Below, piece by piece: positions 5,736 through 12,073 of a stretch of 25,275 nt of DNA (within the stretch, counting starts at the first letter, position 1; every line of letters begins with the position of its first letter). The stretch comes from SIG480 sp045614365 (GTDB taxonomy: Bacteria > Bacillota > Clostridia > Oscillospirales > JAAYXM01): NCBI GenBank assembly GCA_045614365.1, contig JAZLCV010000147.1, positions 1-25,275 on the forward strand, in the 5' to 3' direction. Below the pieces are notes generated by a model that had not been told where the DNA came from, did not search any database, and saw only the letters and a program-made list of their open reading frames with translations. The position numbers were made by a program, and so were the translations under genes.

Positions 5736-8700
5736 TTACTTTACAAGACCGAGAAGTCTTACGAATATTGCAGCTGCCTCTGCTCTTGTTGCTGTGCGGA
5801 GCGGAGCGAAGGTTCCGTCGGAGTTACCGGAAAGAACGCCTGCGCCTGATGCCCACTCAACTGCAGCCTTTGCAAATTCAGAGATCATTGCGCTGTCAGA
5901 GTATGTTTCTTCAGCCTTATTTGCAGCTTCGATGCCTCTTGCCGTTGCATATCTGTGAATGATGGTAGCCATCTGCTCACGTGTGATGTTATTGTTCGGA
6001 GCAAACTTATCAGCAGAAACACCGTTTACAATGCCGTTTGCGCTTGCCCATGCAACTGCATCTGCATAGTACTGATTTGCCGGAACGTCGGCGAAGTTTG
6101 CCGGAGCCTCAACTGCCGGAGAACCTGCAAGGCGGTAAAGGATTGTTACGAACATACCGCGTGTAAGGCTCTGATTCGGTGCAAATTCTGTCTCTGAAAT
6201 GCCGTTCATAAGTCCCTTTTCGTAAGCTTCCTTAACAACGTCATAGTACCATGCACCAGCCGGAACGTCAACGAAGAATGCCGGCGCGGACGGAACGATT
6301 GTTCCCTCTGTCTTATCTTCATCCTTCTGACCGAGGTCATCAGCACCTGTGTTGGACTTGTCGCCACCTGCTGCGAGACCACCGCCACCGTAGCCTGCGG
6401 GCTTGGAGCTTGTGCCCTTCTCGAATACAGCTTCAAGCTCATAGCACTTATCAATCGCAAGCTCAATAGTTGCCTTATCGCCGATTTCTTCTCCGTCGTC
6501 TAACCATGCAACGAACTTATATCCGCTGTCCGGAGTTGCAGTAAGGGTTACTTTTCTGTCTGCATTTCTGTAGAATACGTTGCCACCGTTGCTCTCGTCT
6601 GTACCTTCTACAGAAAGCTTTACAGAACCGTTTTCTGCATAGGTGTCAACATAAACGTAATCTGCGGTGGAAACCTCTTCCCAATGTGTACTGTCAGCGA
6701 GATTATAAAGACGTGCATTGTCGCCTGCAAGAGAGATCTCGCTGTAGTCGACAAAGAAGAAATCTTCAACCTGAACATCTTCCATATCAATCTTGTAGGT
6801 ATTTACGTTTGTGAGAGCCTTGCCGTTCTCATCAAAGAACTGAAGAGTGAGCTCGTCTTTGTAATTATTATCAAACGCATCTACATAGAAAGACTCGCCT
6901 GCTTCAACCACGTTTGAATCATAATACCAGTCACCGTAACCGAATACGTACTTTACATATTTTGCACCTTCAACCAAAGGCTTAAATCCAATCCATGCGC
7001 CATGAATGCCTTCGCCGTTTTGATGTTCACGAAGGAAATCTGCGCTGAGGACGATGGTGTTGCCGTCAAGCTTTGCATCGTATTCGCCAAGGTACGGCTT
7101 AACATTAACATTCGCCTGGTCAACAATGTTTGCTTTTTCAACAGTCATCTTAGTTTCCGCCTTTACCTCGTATTCAACGCCGGAAATATCAAGCGTGTAA
7201 ACATAGCGATTTGTGATTGCAACGTCATTTTCATCGAACCACTGAATCATAATGGTGTTCTTCGGTGTCATATCAAATGCATCGAAATAGAAGGAAACGC
7301 CATCGCCAGATACATCAAGGATTTCGTCTGCAGCTACATAGTCTGCATCATAATACCATGCCCATCTTGAATTATCTTCGCCAAAATAGAACTTTACCTT
7401 CTCTGCACCATCGGGCTTAGAAACCTTAGCACCAATCCATGCTCCGAGATCGCCGTTGTCGTTATAATGTGTCTTAAGACCTTCAGCCTTAATTGTAACC
7501 TTGCCGTTTTCTTCTGAAACGTCATAAGTGCCTTCATCGTAAACCGGTGTGACTACACCCTCTTCGTCTGCAATTATTGCCTCAGAAACCGTTACTGGCT
7601 TGTCGTCTGCAAGGTCTACATTTGCAATGTCAATGTAGAAAAATTCGCCATAGTAATGGTAAGGTCTGTCTTCACTCTTGAACCAATGGATACCTACCCA
7701 GTCTTTGGCATCGGGATCAGAAGCATTTACATAGAAGGAAACAGATGTCTGTTCTTCTTCAAGAGCCACAGGACTGTAAGTATAGTTCTCCCCGAAATCG
7801 AATGTATAGTGAGTTGCACCTTCGGGAGCCTCTACGCTGAAACCAATCCAGTGACCTTCAACACCTTCGCCGTTTTCGTGAATTTCAAGATTTTCCGCCT
7901 TAAGAACAATGGTTCCATGATCAAGAGTTGCCTCATAGTTGTCAAACAGCTTGTCCTTTTCGCCGGACTGATCAACGATATTCGCCTTACCAATTCTCGA
8001 AGCAGCCGGATATACAACTTCAACATCCTCAAGGTCGAGCTCATAGTAATTCTCACGGCTGATAGCATTACCGTTTTCATCAAACCACTGAAGAATAACA
8101 TATTCATTTTCCAGCTCATCATAGTACCATTCGTCATTAGACTTATCATCTTCTACATCGATATAGAAGCTTACTTCAGTATCGCTTCCAAGCTCTATTT
8201 CCTGATAGTTATGATCATTTTCTCCAAAAGATTTGTAATAAGCAAGTTTCTTTGCACTCTCAGGAACCTTTACACTGAAGCCCGTCCAGTAGCCCACACT
8301 ATTGTTTGCATTCTTATGAAGAACAAGACCTGTCATATCAATATTAATTGTACCGTTTTTCTCTTCTACCGTGTAAGTGTCGTAGGCTTTTGCAGGAGCA
8401 GCTTCTTCTCCGGGGAAAGAGTCGCAAACATTTGCTTTTTCAAACTTGTTGTCATCAGCTGAAAGCTTAACGCCGGAAAGATCGATTTCGTAGTAAGCTG
8501 TGGGATCGAGCTCTGTACCGTTCTCATCAAGCCATGTAAGTTCTGTATACTCCCATGCGTCATTCTCTGCTACGCTGAGATAAAAGCTTACCTCTGTATC
8601 GTTACCGAGATCTATAGTGTTTTGATACGGAGGCGCACCAAACGATTTATAATAACGAAGCTGCTTCGCTCCTTCCGGTACCTTTACACTGAAGCCCGTC

Positions 8701-9575
8701 CAGAAACCCGCATCTCCATTGCCGTTGTTGTGCATTTTGAGACCATCCATCTCAATGCGAATTACATTATAATAGTAATCGTAATACTCATCATATTCCT
8801 CAGCACTCTCTACCTTATAAGAAGATGCATCATAAACCGGTGCAAGCGGATTTTCTCCGTTTATCGGATTATCCGGATTATCGCAAACATTTGCCTTACC
8901 GAATTCATTTTCAATGGTGCTTTCCTGCGGTTGCCATACCTCATGCTCCATCTTAAGCTTAGCGAAGTCAACGGAAACATTCTCACTGCCGGCAAAGTTT
9001 ACGGTTGAAGTCTTCTTGTCAAGATAGTCAATGTAAACATCGTTCTTTGTGAAGGTCTCTTCGTCAAGCTTAACACCGTCAAGGTTCATCTTGAAGATTG
9101 CAGGCACAGAAACTGCTGTGCCTTCCTTTGTCCACTGAAGCATTGCGTAGAGCTTTGCATCGGGATCTGCTACATCTACATAGAAAGCAACGCCGTCATC
9201 CTCACCGACAACAGCCGGTTCAAGCGCAGATGTACCTGCCCATTCGATATCTTTTCCGTCAGCATCAAAAGCGTACTTAAAGCCATCTGCACCCTCGGGA
9301 GCAGCAAGAGCAAATCCTGCCCAGTAACCGAGCTCAGTATTTGCATTATTGTGTGCCTTAAGCTTCTCGGAAGAGATAGCTACTTCGATGTAGTCTGTCT
9401 TCTGAGTTGCAACTGCTGTGATTGCGCTGTCTGCATCTGCAGAAAGAATTGCCGCTTTGACGTCTGCAGCAGAAATTGCAAGAAGTTCTGCTTCCTCTGC
9501 ACTTACAACGCCTGCAAAGCAGGAAACAATAAGGCAGATAGCCGTCAAAAGACTCATAAGTTTTTTTGCGTTCAT
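5736..9575 (-). CDS. Secreted S-layer-homology protein with six tandem novel repeats
   Basis: This is a 1279-residue exported protein. I start it at the ATG at 9575 because AAAGGA lies 9 bases upstream; an in-frame ATG six codons earlier (9593) is possible. Residues 1-26 are a signal peptide (KK, hydrophobic core, cleavage near VSA-EEA). Six repeats of 110-125 residues follow, at about 56-170, 248-371, 397-521, 545-655, 679-801 and 828-936. Each has a core like LxxHxNxxxxxGxWxGF, then a PEGA-like turn, SFYVD and LQWFDENG. Most repeats are joined by KANVCD/KANIVDQ-type linkers. Residues 980-1053 resemble an InlB-type beta repeat (LTATPDSGYKFVAWLDDG). A Gly/Asp-rich linker (1056-1096) leads to three SLH domains (1101-1279), which normally bind pyruvylated cell-wall polymers. 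So it should be anchored outside the cell. The repeats may bind a glycan or protein, but that is inference. It is divergent from a small XRE regulator. Confidence 0.92.
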   Translation of the reverse strand: MNAKKLMSLLTAICLIVSCFAGVVSAEEAELLAISAADVKAAILSADADSAITAVATQKTDYIEVAISSEKLKAHNNANTELGYWAGFALAAPEGADGFKYAFDADGKDIEWAGTSALEPAVVGEDDGVAFYVDVADPDAKLYAMLQWTKEGTAVSVPAIFKMNLDGVKLDEETFTKNDVYIDYLDKKTSTVNFAGSENVSVDFAKLKMEHEVWQPQESTIENEFGKANVCDNPDNPINGENPLAPVYDASSYKVESAEEYDEYYDYYYNVIRIEMDGLKMHNNGNGDAGFWTGFSVKVPEGAKQLRYYKSFGAPPYQNTIDLGNDTEVSFYLSVAENDAWEYTELTWLDENGTELDPTAYYEIDLSGVKLSADDNKFEKANVCDSFPGEEAAPAKAYDTYTVEEKNGTINIDMTGLVLHKNANNSVGYWTGFSVKVPESAKKLAYYKSFGENDHNYQEIELGSDTEVSFYIDVEDDKSNDEWYYDELENEYVILQWFDENGNAISRENYYELDLEDVEVVYPAASRIGKANIVDQSGEKDKLFDNYEATLDHGTIVLKAENLEIHENGEGVEGHWIGFSVEAPEGATHYTFDFGENYTYSPVALEEEQTSVSFYVNASDPDAKDWVGIHWFKSEDRPYHYYGEFFYIDIANVDLADDKPVTVSEAIIADEEGVVTPVYDEGTYDVSEENGKVTIKAEGLKTHYNDNGDLGAWIGAKVSKPDGAEKVKFYFGEDNSRWAWYYDADYVAADEILDVSGDGVSFYFDAFDMTPKNTIMIQWFDENDVAITNRYVYTLDISGVEYEVKAETKMTVEKANIVDQANVNVKPYLGEYDAKLDGNTIVLSADFLREHQNGEGIHGAWIGFKPLVEGAKYVKYVFGYGDWYYDSNVVEAGESFYVDAFDNNYKDELTLQFFDENGKALTNVNTYKIDMEDVQVEDFFFVDYSEISLAGDNARLYNLADSTHWEEVSTADYVYVDTYAENGSVKLSVEGTDESNGGNVFYRNADRKVTLTATPDSGYKFVAWLDDGEEIGDKATIELAIDKCYELEAVFEKGTSSKPAGYGGGGLAAGGDKSNTGADDLGQKDEDKTEGTIVPSAPAFFVDVPAGAWYYDVVKEAYEKGLMNGISETEFAPNQSLTRGMFVTILYRLAGSPAVEAPANFADVPANQYYADAVAWASANGIVNGVSADKFAPNNNITREQMATIIHRYATARGIEAANKAEETYSDSAMISEFAKAAVEWASGAGVLSGNSDGTFAPLRTATRAEAAAIFVRLLGLVK

Positions 9576-9589
9576 TTTTTTCGTTCCTT

Positions 9590-9652
9590 TCATTTTTTAT
9601 TTTTTGATTTAAAAAATTTACGCTGATTTTTGCCTTTCGGCAAGATTTGCAC
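9590..9652 (-). CDS. Putative 20-residue leader peptide upstream of the SLH protein
   Basis: AAGGAGG (9666-9660) lies 7 bases before a GTG at 9652 (an adjacent TTG at 9655 is in frame). The frame runs 20 codons to a TGA at 9592-9590, giving a basic peptide with 8 Lys and 1 Arg. This stop overlaps the upstream in-frame ATG of the SLH gene as ATGA. The ribosome site here is stronger than the one before the SLH gene itself. A hairpin TTGCC-GAAA-GGCAA (9643-9630) lies inside it. Such an arrangement usually means translational coupling. It could also be a chance site in a long leader. Confidence 0.4.
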   Translation of the reverse strand: MQILPKGKNQRKFFKSKNKK

Positions 9653-9683
9653 CAACTGTCCTCCTTATAAATAAATGATTCTG

Positions 9684-9721
9684 ATAGGAAATTATTCATA
9701 TCAAGAATATTATATTCCTAT
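9684..9721. promoter_or_regulatory. Inverted repeats over the SLH gene start, candidate operator
   Basis: ATAGGAA (9684-9690) and TTCCTAT (9715-9721) form an inverted repeat spanning the -10 and start site. TATTC (9693-9697) and GAATA (9705-9709) are nested within it. GAATAT-T-ATATTC (9705-9717) is a perfect palindrome over the -10. The outer right arm lies upstream of the RNA start, so it acts as DNA rather than RNA. The divergent XRE protein is the natural candidate binder. Confidence 0.45.
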
Positions 9722-9737
9722 ATTTTATGAATGTCAA
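9709..9737 (-). promoter_or_regulatory. Consensus sigma-A promoter of the SLH gene
   Basis: A perfect TTGACA (9737-9732) and perfect TATAAT (9714-9709) are 17 bases apart on the minus strand. Transcription should start near 9702, giving a leader of about 127 bases that includes the leader peptide. The strength suits an abundant surface protein. Confidence 0.9.
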
Positions 9738-9747
9738 GACTTTTTTA

Positions 9748-9771
9748 TGCTATAATGGAATATATAAGGAG
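9748..9771 (+). promoter_or_regulatory. Extended -10 promoter and ribosome site of the XRE regulator
   Basis: TGC-TATAAT (9748-9756) is an extended -10 with no good -35. AAGGAG (9766-9771) lies 8 bases before the ATG at 9780. The -10 to ATG distance is short, so the leader is only about 18 bases. The -35 regions of this and the SLH promoter share the same DNA. Confidence 0.65.
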
Positions 9772-9779
9772 TGTGTGAA

Positions 9780-10001
9780 ATGAGAAATATAAAATTAGCA
9801 CGAATAATGCGCGAATTCACCCAGCTTAAGGTTCAGATGGAAACCGGCATCAGCCAGAGCGTACTGTCCAAGTATGAACGCGGTGATCTCAATCCGACAA
9901 GCGAAAACCTCATCATACTTGCAAAGCTCTACGGAACAAGCGTAGACTATCTTCTCGATTTAACTGACGAGAAAAAGCCGTACCCGCCGAAGAAAAAATG
10001 A
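9780..10001 (+). CDS. Small XRE-family (Cro/C1 type) transcriptional regulator
   Basis: This 73-residue protein is essentially one helix-turn-helix domain. LKVQMETGISQSVLSKYERG (about residues 16-35) covers the two helices and the typical S-K-Y-E-R-G end, and NLIILAKLYGTSVDYLLDL follows, as in lambda-repressor-like folds. The tail is basic and proline-rich. I place the start at the ATG at 9780 because the ribosome site overlaps the upstream in-frame GTG at 9771. It is divergent from the SLH protein gene with interlocked promoters, which suggests that it controls that gene or itself. There is no sensor domain, so any signal must come through another partner or through concentration alone. Confidence 0.88.
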   Translation: MRNIKLARIMREFTQLKVQMETGISQSVLSKYERGDLNPTSENLIILAKLYGTSVDYLLDLTDEKKPYPPKKK

Positions 10002-10010
10002 ATCTAAACA

Positions 10011-10055
10011 AAAACAGTGCTCTCTCTCTTCGGAGAAAGGCACTGTTTTGCTTTT
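10011..10055 (+). terminator. Terminator after the XRE regulator
   Basis: AAAACAGTGC (10011-10020) pairs with GCACTGTTTT (10040-10049). Inside, TCTC-TTCG-GAGA forms a stable UUCG tetraloop hairpin; CTTTTT follows. Confidence 0.88.
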
Positions 10056-10096
10056 TGCACTATAGCAACTTTTTTCAAAAAACCCCAAAAAAACAC

Positions 10097-10125
10097 TTGA
10101 CAAACCGACCTAAATAGCGTATAAT
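10097..10125 (+). promoter_or_regulatory. Consensus promoter of tRNA-Val
   Basis: TTGACA (10097-10102) and TATAAT (10120-10125) with a 17-base spacer, about 20 bases before the tRNA. Confidence 0.88.
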
Positions 10126-10145
10126 AATTTAGCATTCAAACGAAT

Positions 10146-10221
10146 GGACGATTAGCTCAGCTGGTAGAGCATCTGCTTGACGTGCAGAGGGTCAGCGGTT
10201 CGAGTCCGTTATCGTCCACCA
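10146..10221 (+). tRNA. tRNA-Val (anticodon GAC)
   Basis: The cloverleaf is complete in 76 bases. The acceptor stem GGACGAT pairs with ATCGTCC. The D-arm TAGCTCAGCTGGTAGAGCA is present. The anticodon stem TCTGC/GCAGA has the loop TTGACGT (anticodon GAC, valine), and the T-arm contains GGTTCGAGTCC. The discriminator A and CCA end are encoded in the DNA (10218-10221). It is a single-gene unit with its own promoter and terminator. Confidence 0.97.
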
Positions 10222-10260
10222 AAGGACATATACCGTCGCAGACGGTATGTGTCCTTTTTA
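10221..10260 (+). terminator. Terminator of tRNA-Val
   Basis: A 17-bp stem (10221-10237 with 10241-10257, one G-U pair) has a GCA loop and ends in TTTTTA; it starts at the last base of the tRNA. Confidence 0.88.
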
Positions 10261-10279
10261 TTTTGCCCAAACTTTCCCC

Positions 10280-10308
10280 TTGACAAATTACATATTATAT
10301 ATTATAAT
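10280..10308 (+). promoter_or_regulatory. Consensus promoter of the uracil permease gene
   Basis: TTGACA (10280-10285) and TATAAT (10303-10308) with a 17-base spacer; RNA should start near 10315, leaving a 140-base leader. Confidence 0.88.
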
Positions 10309-10332
10309 TTTTGACAGAATACGACGCGAAAA

Positions 10333-10428
10333 GACACCTTTAAAATCGGTACGGAGATGCCGACAAGGTCTGCGCTGCATCATGTGAGTCATTACAACGC
10401 CTTGCCGGTTTCCGGTGAGGCGTTTTTT
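10333..10428 (+). promoter_or_regulatory. PyrR-type attenuator (anti-antiterminator, antiterminator, terminator)
   Basis: The first hairpin has a lower stem CCTT (10337-10340) with AAGG (10365-10368), an A-rich 5' bulge, and an upper stem TCGGTA/TGCCGA (10346-10351, 10358-10363). Its hexaloop CGGAGA (10352-10357) fits the CNGNGA loop bound by PyrR. Its 3' side CCGACAAGG (10360-10368) can instead pair, with one mismatch, with CCTTGCCGG (10400-10408) as an antiterminator. That segment is also the left arm of the terminator CGCCTTGCCGG/CCGGTGAGGCG (10398-10408, 10412-10422) followed by six T. When UMP is plentiful, PyrR would hold the first hairpin and allow termination. The pyrR gene itself is not in the window. 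Confidence 0.78.
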
Positions 10429-10455
10429 GTGTCAAAAAACGGAGGAGAAAAGAAA

Positions 10456-11826
10456 ATGAAAATGATTTTCGACGTAGAATCAAAACCCAAATTTGGCCAG
10501 CTTATCGTATTTGCTATCCAGCAGATGCTTGCAATTATGGCTGCCACAATCGCCGTTCCGATGATTGTCGGTAACGGAATGTCCACAGCTGCTGCTATGT
10601 TCGGCGCAGGTGTCGGAACAATCGTTTATCAGCTGTTCACCAAATCCAAAAGCCCGGTTTTCCTCGGCTCGTCCTTTGCATTCATCGGCCCGATGCTTGC
10701 TGCGTTTGCCGGCGGCGTTTCAATGGCGCTCGGCTATCTCGGCCTTATCATCGGTGCTGCTATGGCAGGTCTTGTTTATGTTATCATCGCTGCTGTTATA
10801 AAGCTTGCGGGCGTTAACTGGATTAACAAGCTTATGCCCCCCGTTGTTATCGGCCCGACGGTTGCCCTCATCGGTCTTTCTCTTGCAGGTGCGGCTATCA
10901 ACGACGTATTTTCTTACGGCGCTCAGGATGGCAACGGTGCATTCATTATGACGGGAGGCATCTGGGCATCTCTTGTTTGCGCACTCGTTACATTTGCAGT
11001 AGTTTGCCTCTGCTCGGTTTACGGCAAGAAGATGGCGCGCCTTATCCCCTTCATCATCGGTATTCTTGCAGGCTATGCAGTTGCGGCTGTATTCACTATC
11101 ATCGGTAACTACGCAGGCATCGATGCACTTAAGGTTATTGACTTTGGCGTTTTCTCAAGCTATATGCTTGCAGACGGCGGTGTTTCCCTCAGTACTTTCG
11201 TAAGCCTTCCGGACTTCACCTTCCTCACGGCTCTCGACGGTGTTGCAGAGCTTAATGCACAGTATCTTGCGACTCTCTTTGTCGCATATGTTCCGGTTGC
11301 TTTTGTTGTTTTTGCTGAGCACATCGCAGACCACAAGAATCTCTCAAGCAGCATCGAGCGCGACCTTCTTACCGAGCCGGGCCTCCACAGAACTCTTCTC
11401 GGTGACGGCGTTGGCTCTATGGTTGGCGCAATCTTCGGCGGATGCCCGAACACAACATACGGCGAGAGCGTAGGCTGCGTTGCTATCACAAAGAACGCAT
11501 CTGTAAGAACAATCCTCGTCGCGGCTATCGGTTGTATCCTTCTTTCGTTCATCACTCCGCTTGTTGCTTTCGTTGACTCCATCCCGGGTTGCGTAATGGG
11601 CGGTGTCTGCATCACACTTTACGGCTTTATCGCAGTTTCCGGTCTTAAGATGATCCAGAAGGTTGACCTTGAAGACAACGCAAACCTCTTCACCGTTGCT
11701 GCTATCCTTATCCCCGGTATCGGCGGTATGGCAATGGCTATCGGCAAGGTAACGATCACAACAATTGCTTGCGCCCTTATCCTTGGTATTCTTACGAACA
11801 CAATGCTTTCAAAGAAAAAAGACTAA
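10456..11826 (+). CDS. uraA: Uracil permease, NCS2 family
   Basis: This 456-residue inner-membrane transporter of the nucleobase-cation symporter 2 (uracil/xanthine) family takes up uracil with H+. Family marks are FLGSSFAFIGPM (69-80), VVFAEHIADHKN (284-295) and GGCPNTTYGESVG (328-340). E288 and E337 correspond to the substrate-binding glutamates seen in E. coli UraA, and the N-T-T-Y-G-E form is typical of uracil rather than xanthine or purine transporters. The start at 10456 is set by GGAGGAG (10441-10447); an upstream in-frame ATG at 10357 lies inside the attenuator hairpin and is not used. The PyrR-type leader independently supports a pyrimidine substrate, so the gene is equivalent to pyrP of Bacillus. 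Confidence 0.93.
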   Translation: MKMIFDVESKPKFGQLIVFAIQQMLAIMAATIAVPMIVGNGMSTAAAMFGAGVGTIVYQLFTKSKSPVFLGSSFAFIGPMLAAFAGGVSMALGYLGLIIGAAMAGLVYVIIAAVIKLAGVNWINKLMPPVVIGPTVALIGLSLAGAAINDVFSYGAQDGNGAFIMTGGIWASLVCALVTFAVVCLCSVYGKKMARLIPFIIGILAGYAVAAVFTIIGNYAGIDALKVIDFGVFSSYMLADGGVSLSTFVSLPDFTFLTALDGVAELNAQYLATLFVAYVPVAFVVFAEHIADHKNLSSSIERDLLTEPGLHRTLLGDGVGSMVGAIFGGCPNTTYGESVGCVAITKNASVRTILVAAIGCILLSFITPLVAFVDSIPGCVMGGVCITLYGFIAVSGLKMIQKVDLEDNANLFTVAAILIPGIGGMAMAIGKVTITTIACALILGILTNTMLSKKKD

Positions 11827-11833
11827 TACCTTA

Positions 11834-11868
11834 AATCCTCCCGCCTGACGGCGGGAGGATTGTTGTTT
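11834..11868 (+). terminator. Terminator of the uracil permease gene
   Basis: AATCCTCCCGCC (11834-11845) pairs perfectly with GGCGGGAGGATT (11850-11861) around TGAC, followed by GTTGTTT. Confidence 0.88.
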
Positions 11869-12073
11869 GAAGAGAAAGAATAATCTCCCGCAACCTTCCC
11901 CCGCTTCTGCGGGGGAATTGTTGTTTCTGAGCAGATTTTCTTTTTTCACCTGCCGGCGTGGGGCATTGTTGTCTTTACTACGCAAAAACACCCCGCCGAT
12001 GTGGCGGGGTGTTAAAATGAACAGTCGCTCATTTGGGATAAGAATAAAGCTCCGGAGCTTTTTAATATTCCAA
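11862..12073. repeat. Intergenic array of terminator-like hairpins between convergent genes
   Basis: After the permease terminator come three more hairpins. TTCCCCCGC/GCGGGGGAA lies at 11896-11917. AACACCCCGCC/GGCGGGGTGTT lies at 11987-12013, with a T run on the minus strand. The palindrome AAAGCTCCGGAGCTTT lies at 12046-12061. A weaker TGCC/GGCA pair sits around 11951-11965. The tail ATTGTTGTTT follows the first two hairpins (11859-11868, 11917-11926), and ATTGTTGTCTTT follows the weak one (11965-11976). No protein is credible here. The 11987-12013 hairpin and the 12046-12061 palindrome most likely end the glutamate dehydrogenase transcript. Confidence 0.65.

Noticed and set aside
7656..8462. 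A 268-codon open frame on the + strand opposite the SLH repeat protein
   Set aside because: No recognised motif; it follows the repeat periodicity of the opposite gene and has no credible promoter.
10315..10430. Purine or xanthine riboswitch upstream of the NCS2 transporter
   Set aside because: The conserved purine-aptamer junction sequences are absent, while a PyrR-type loop and alternative pairings are present.
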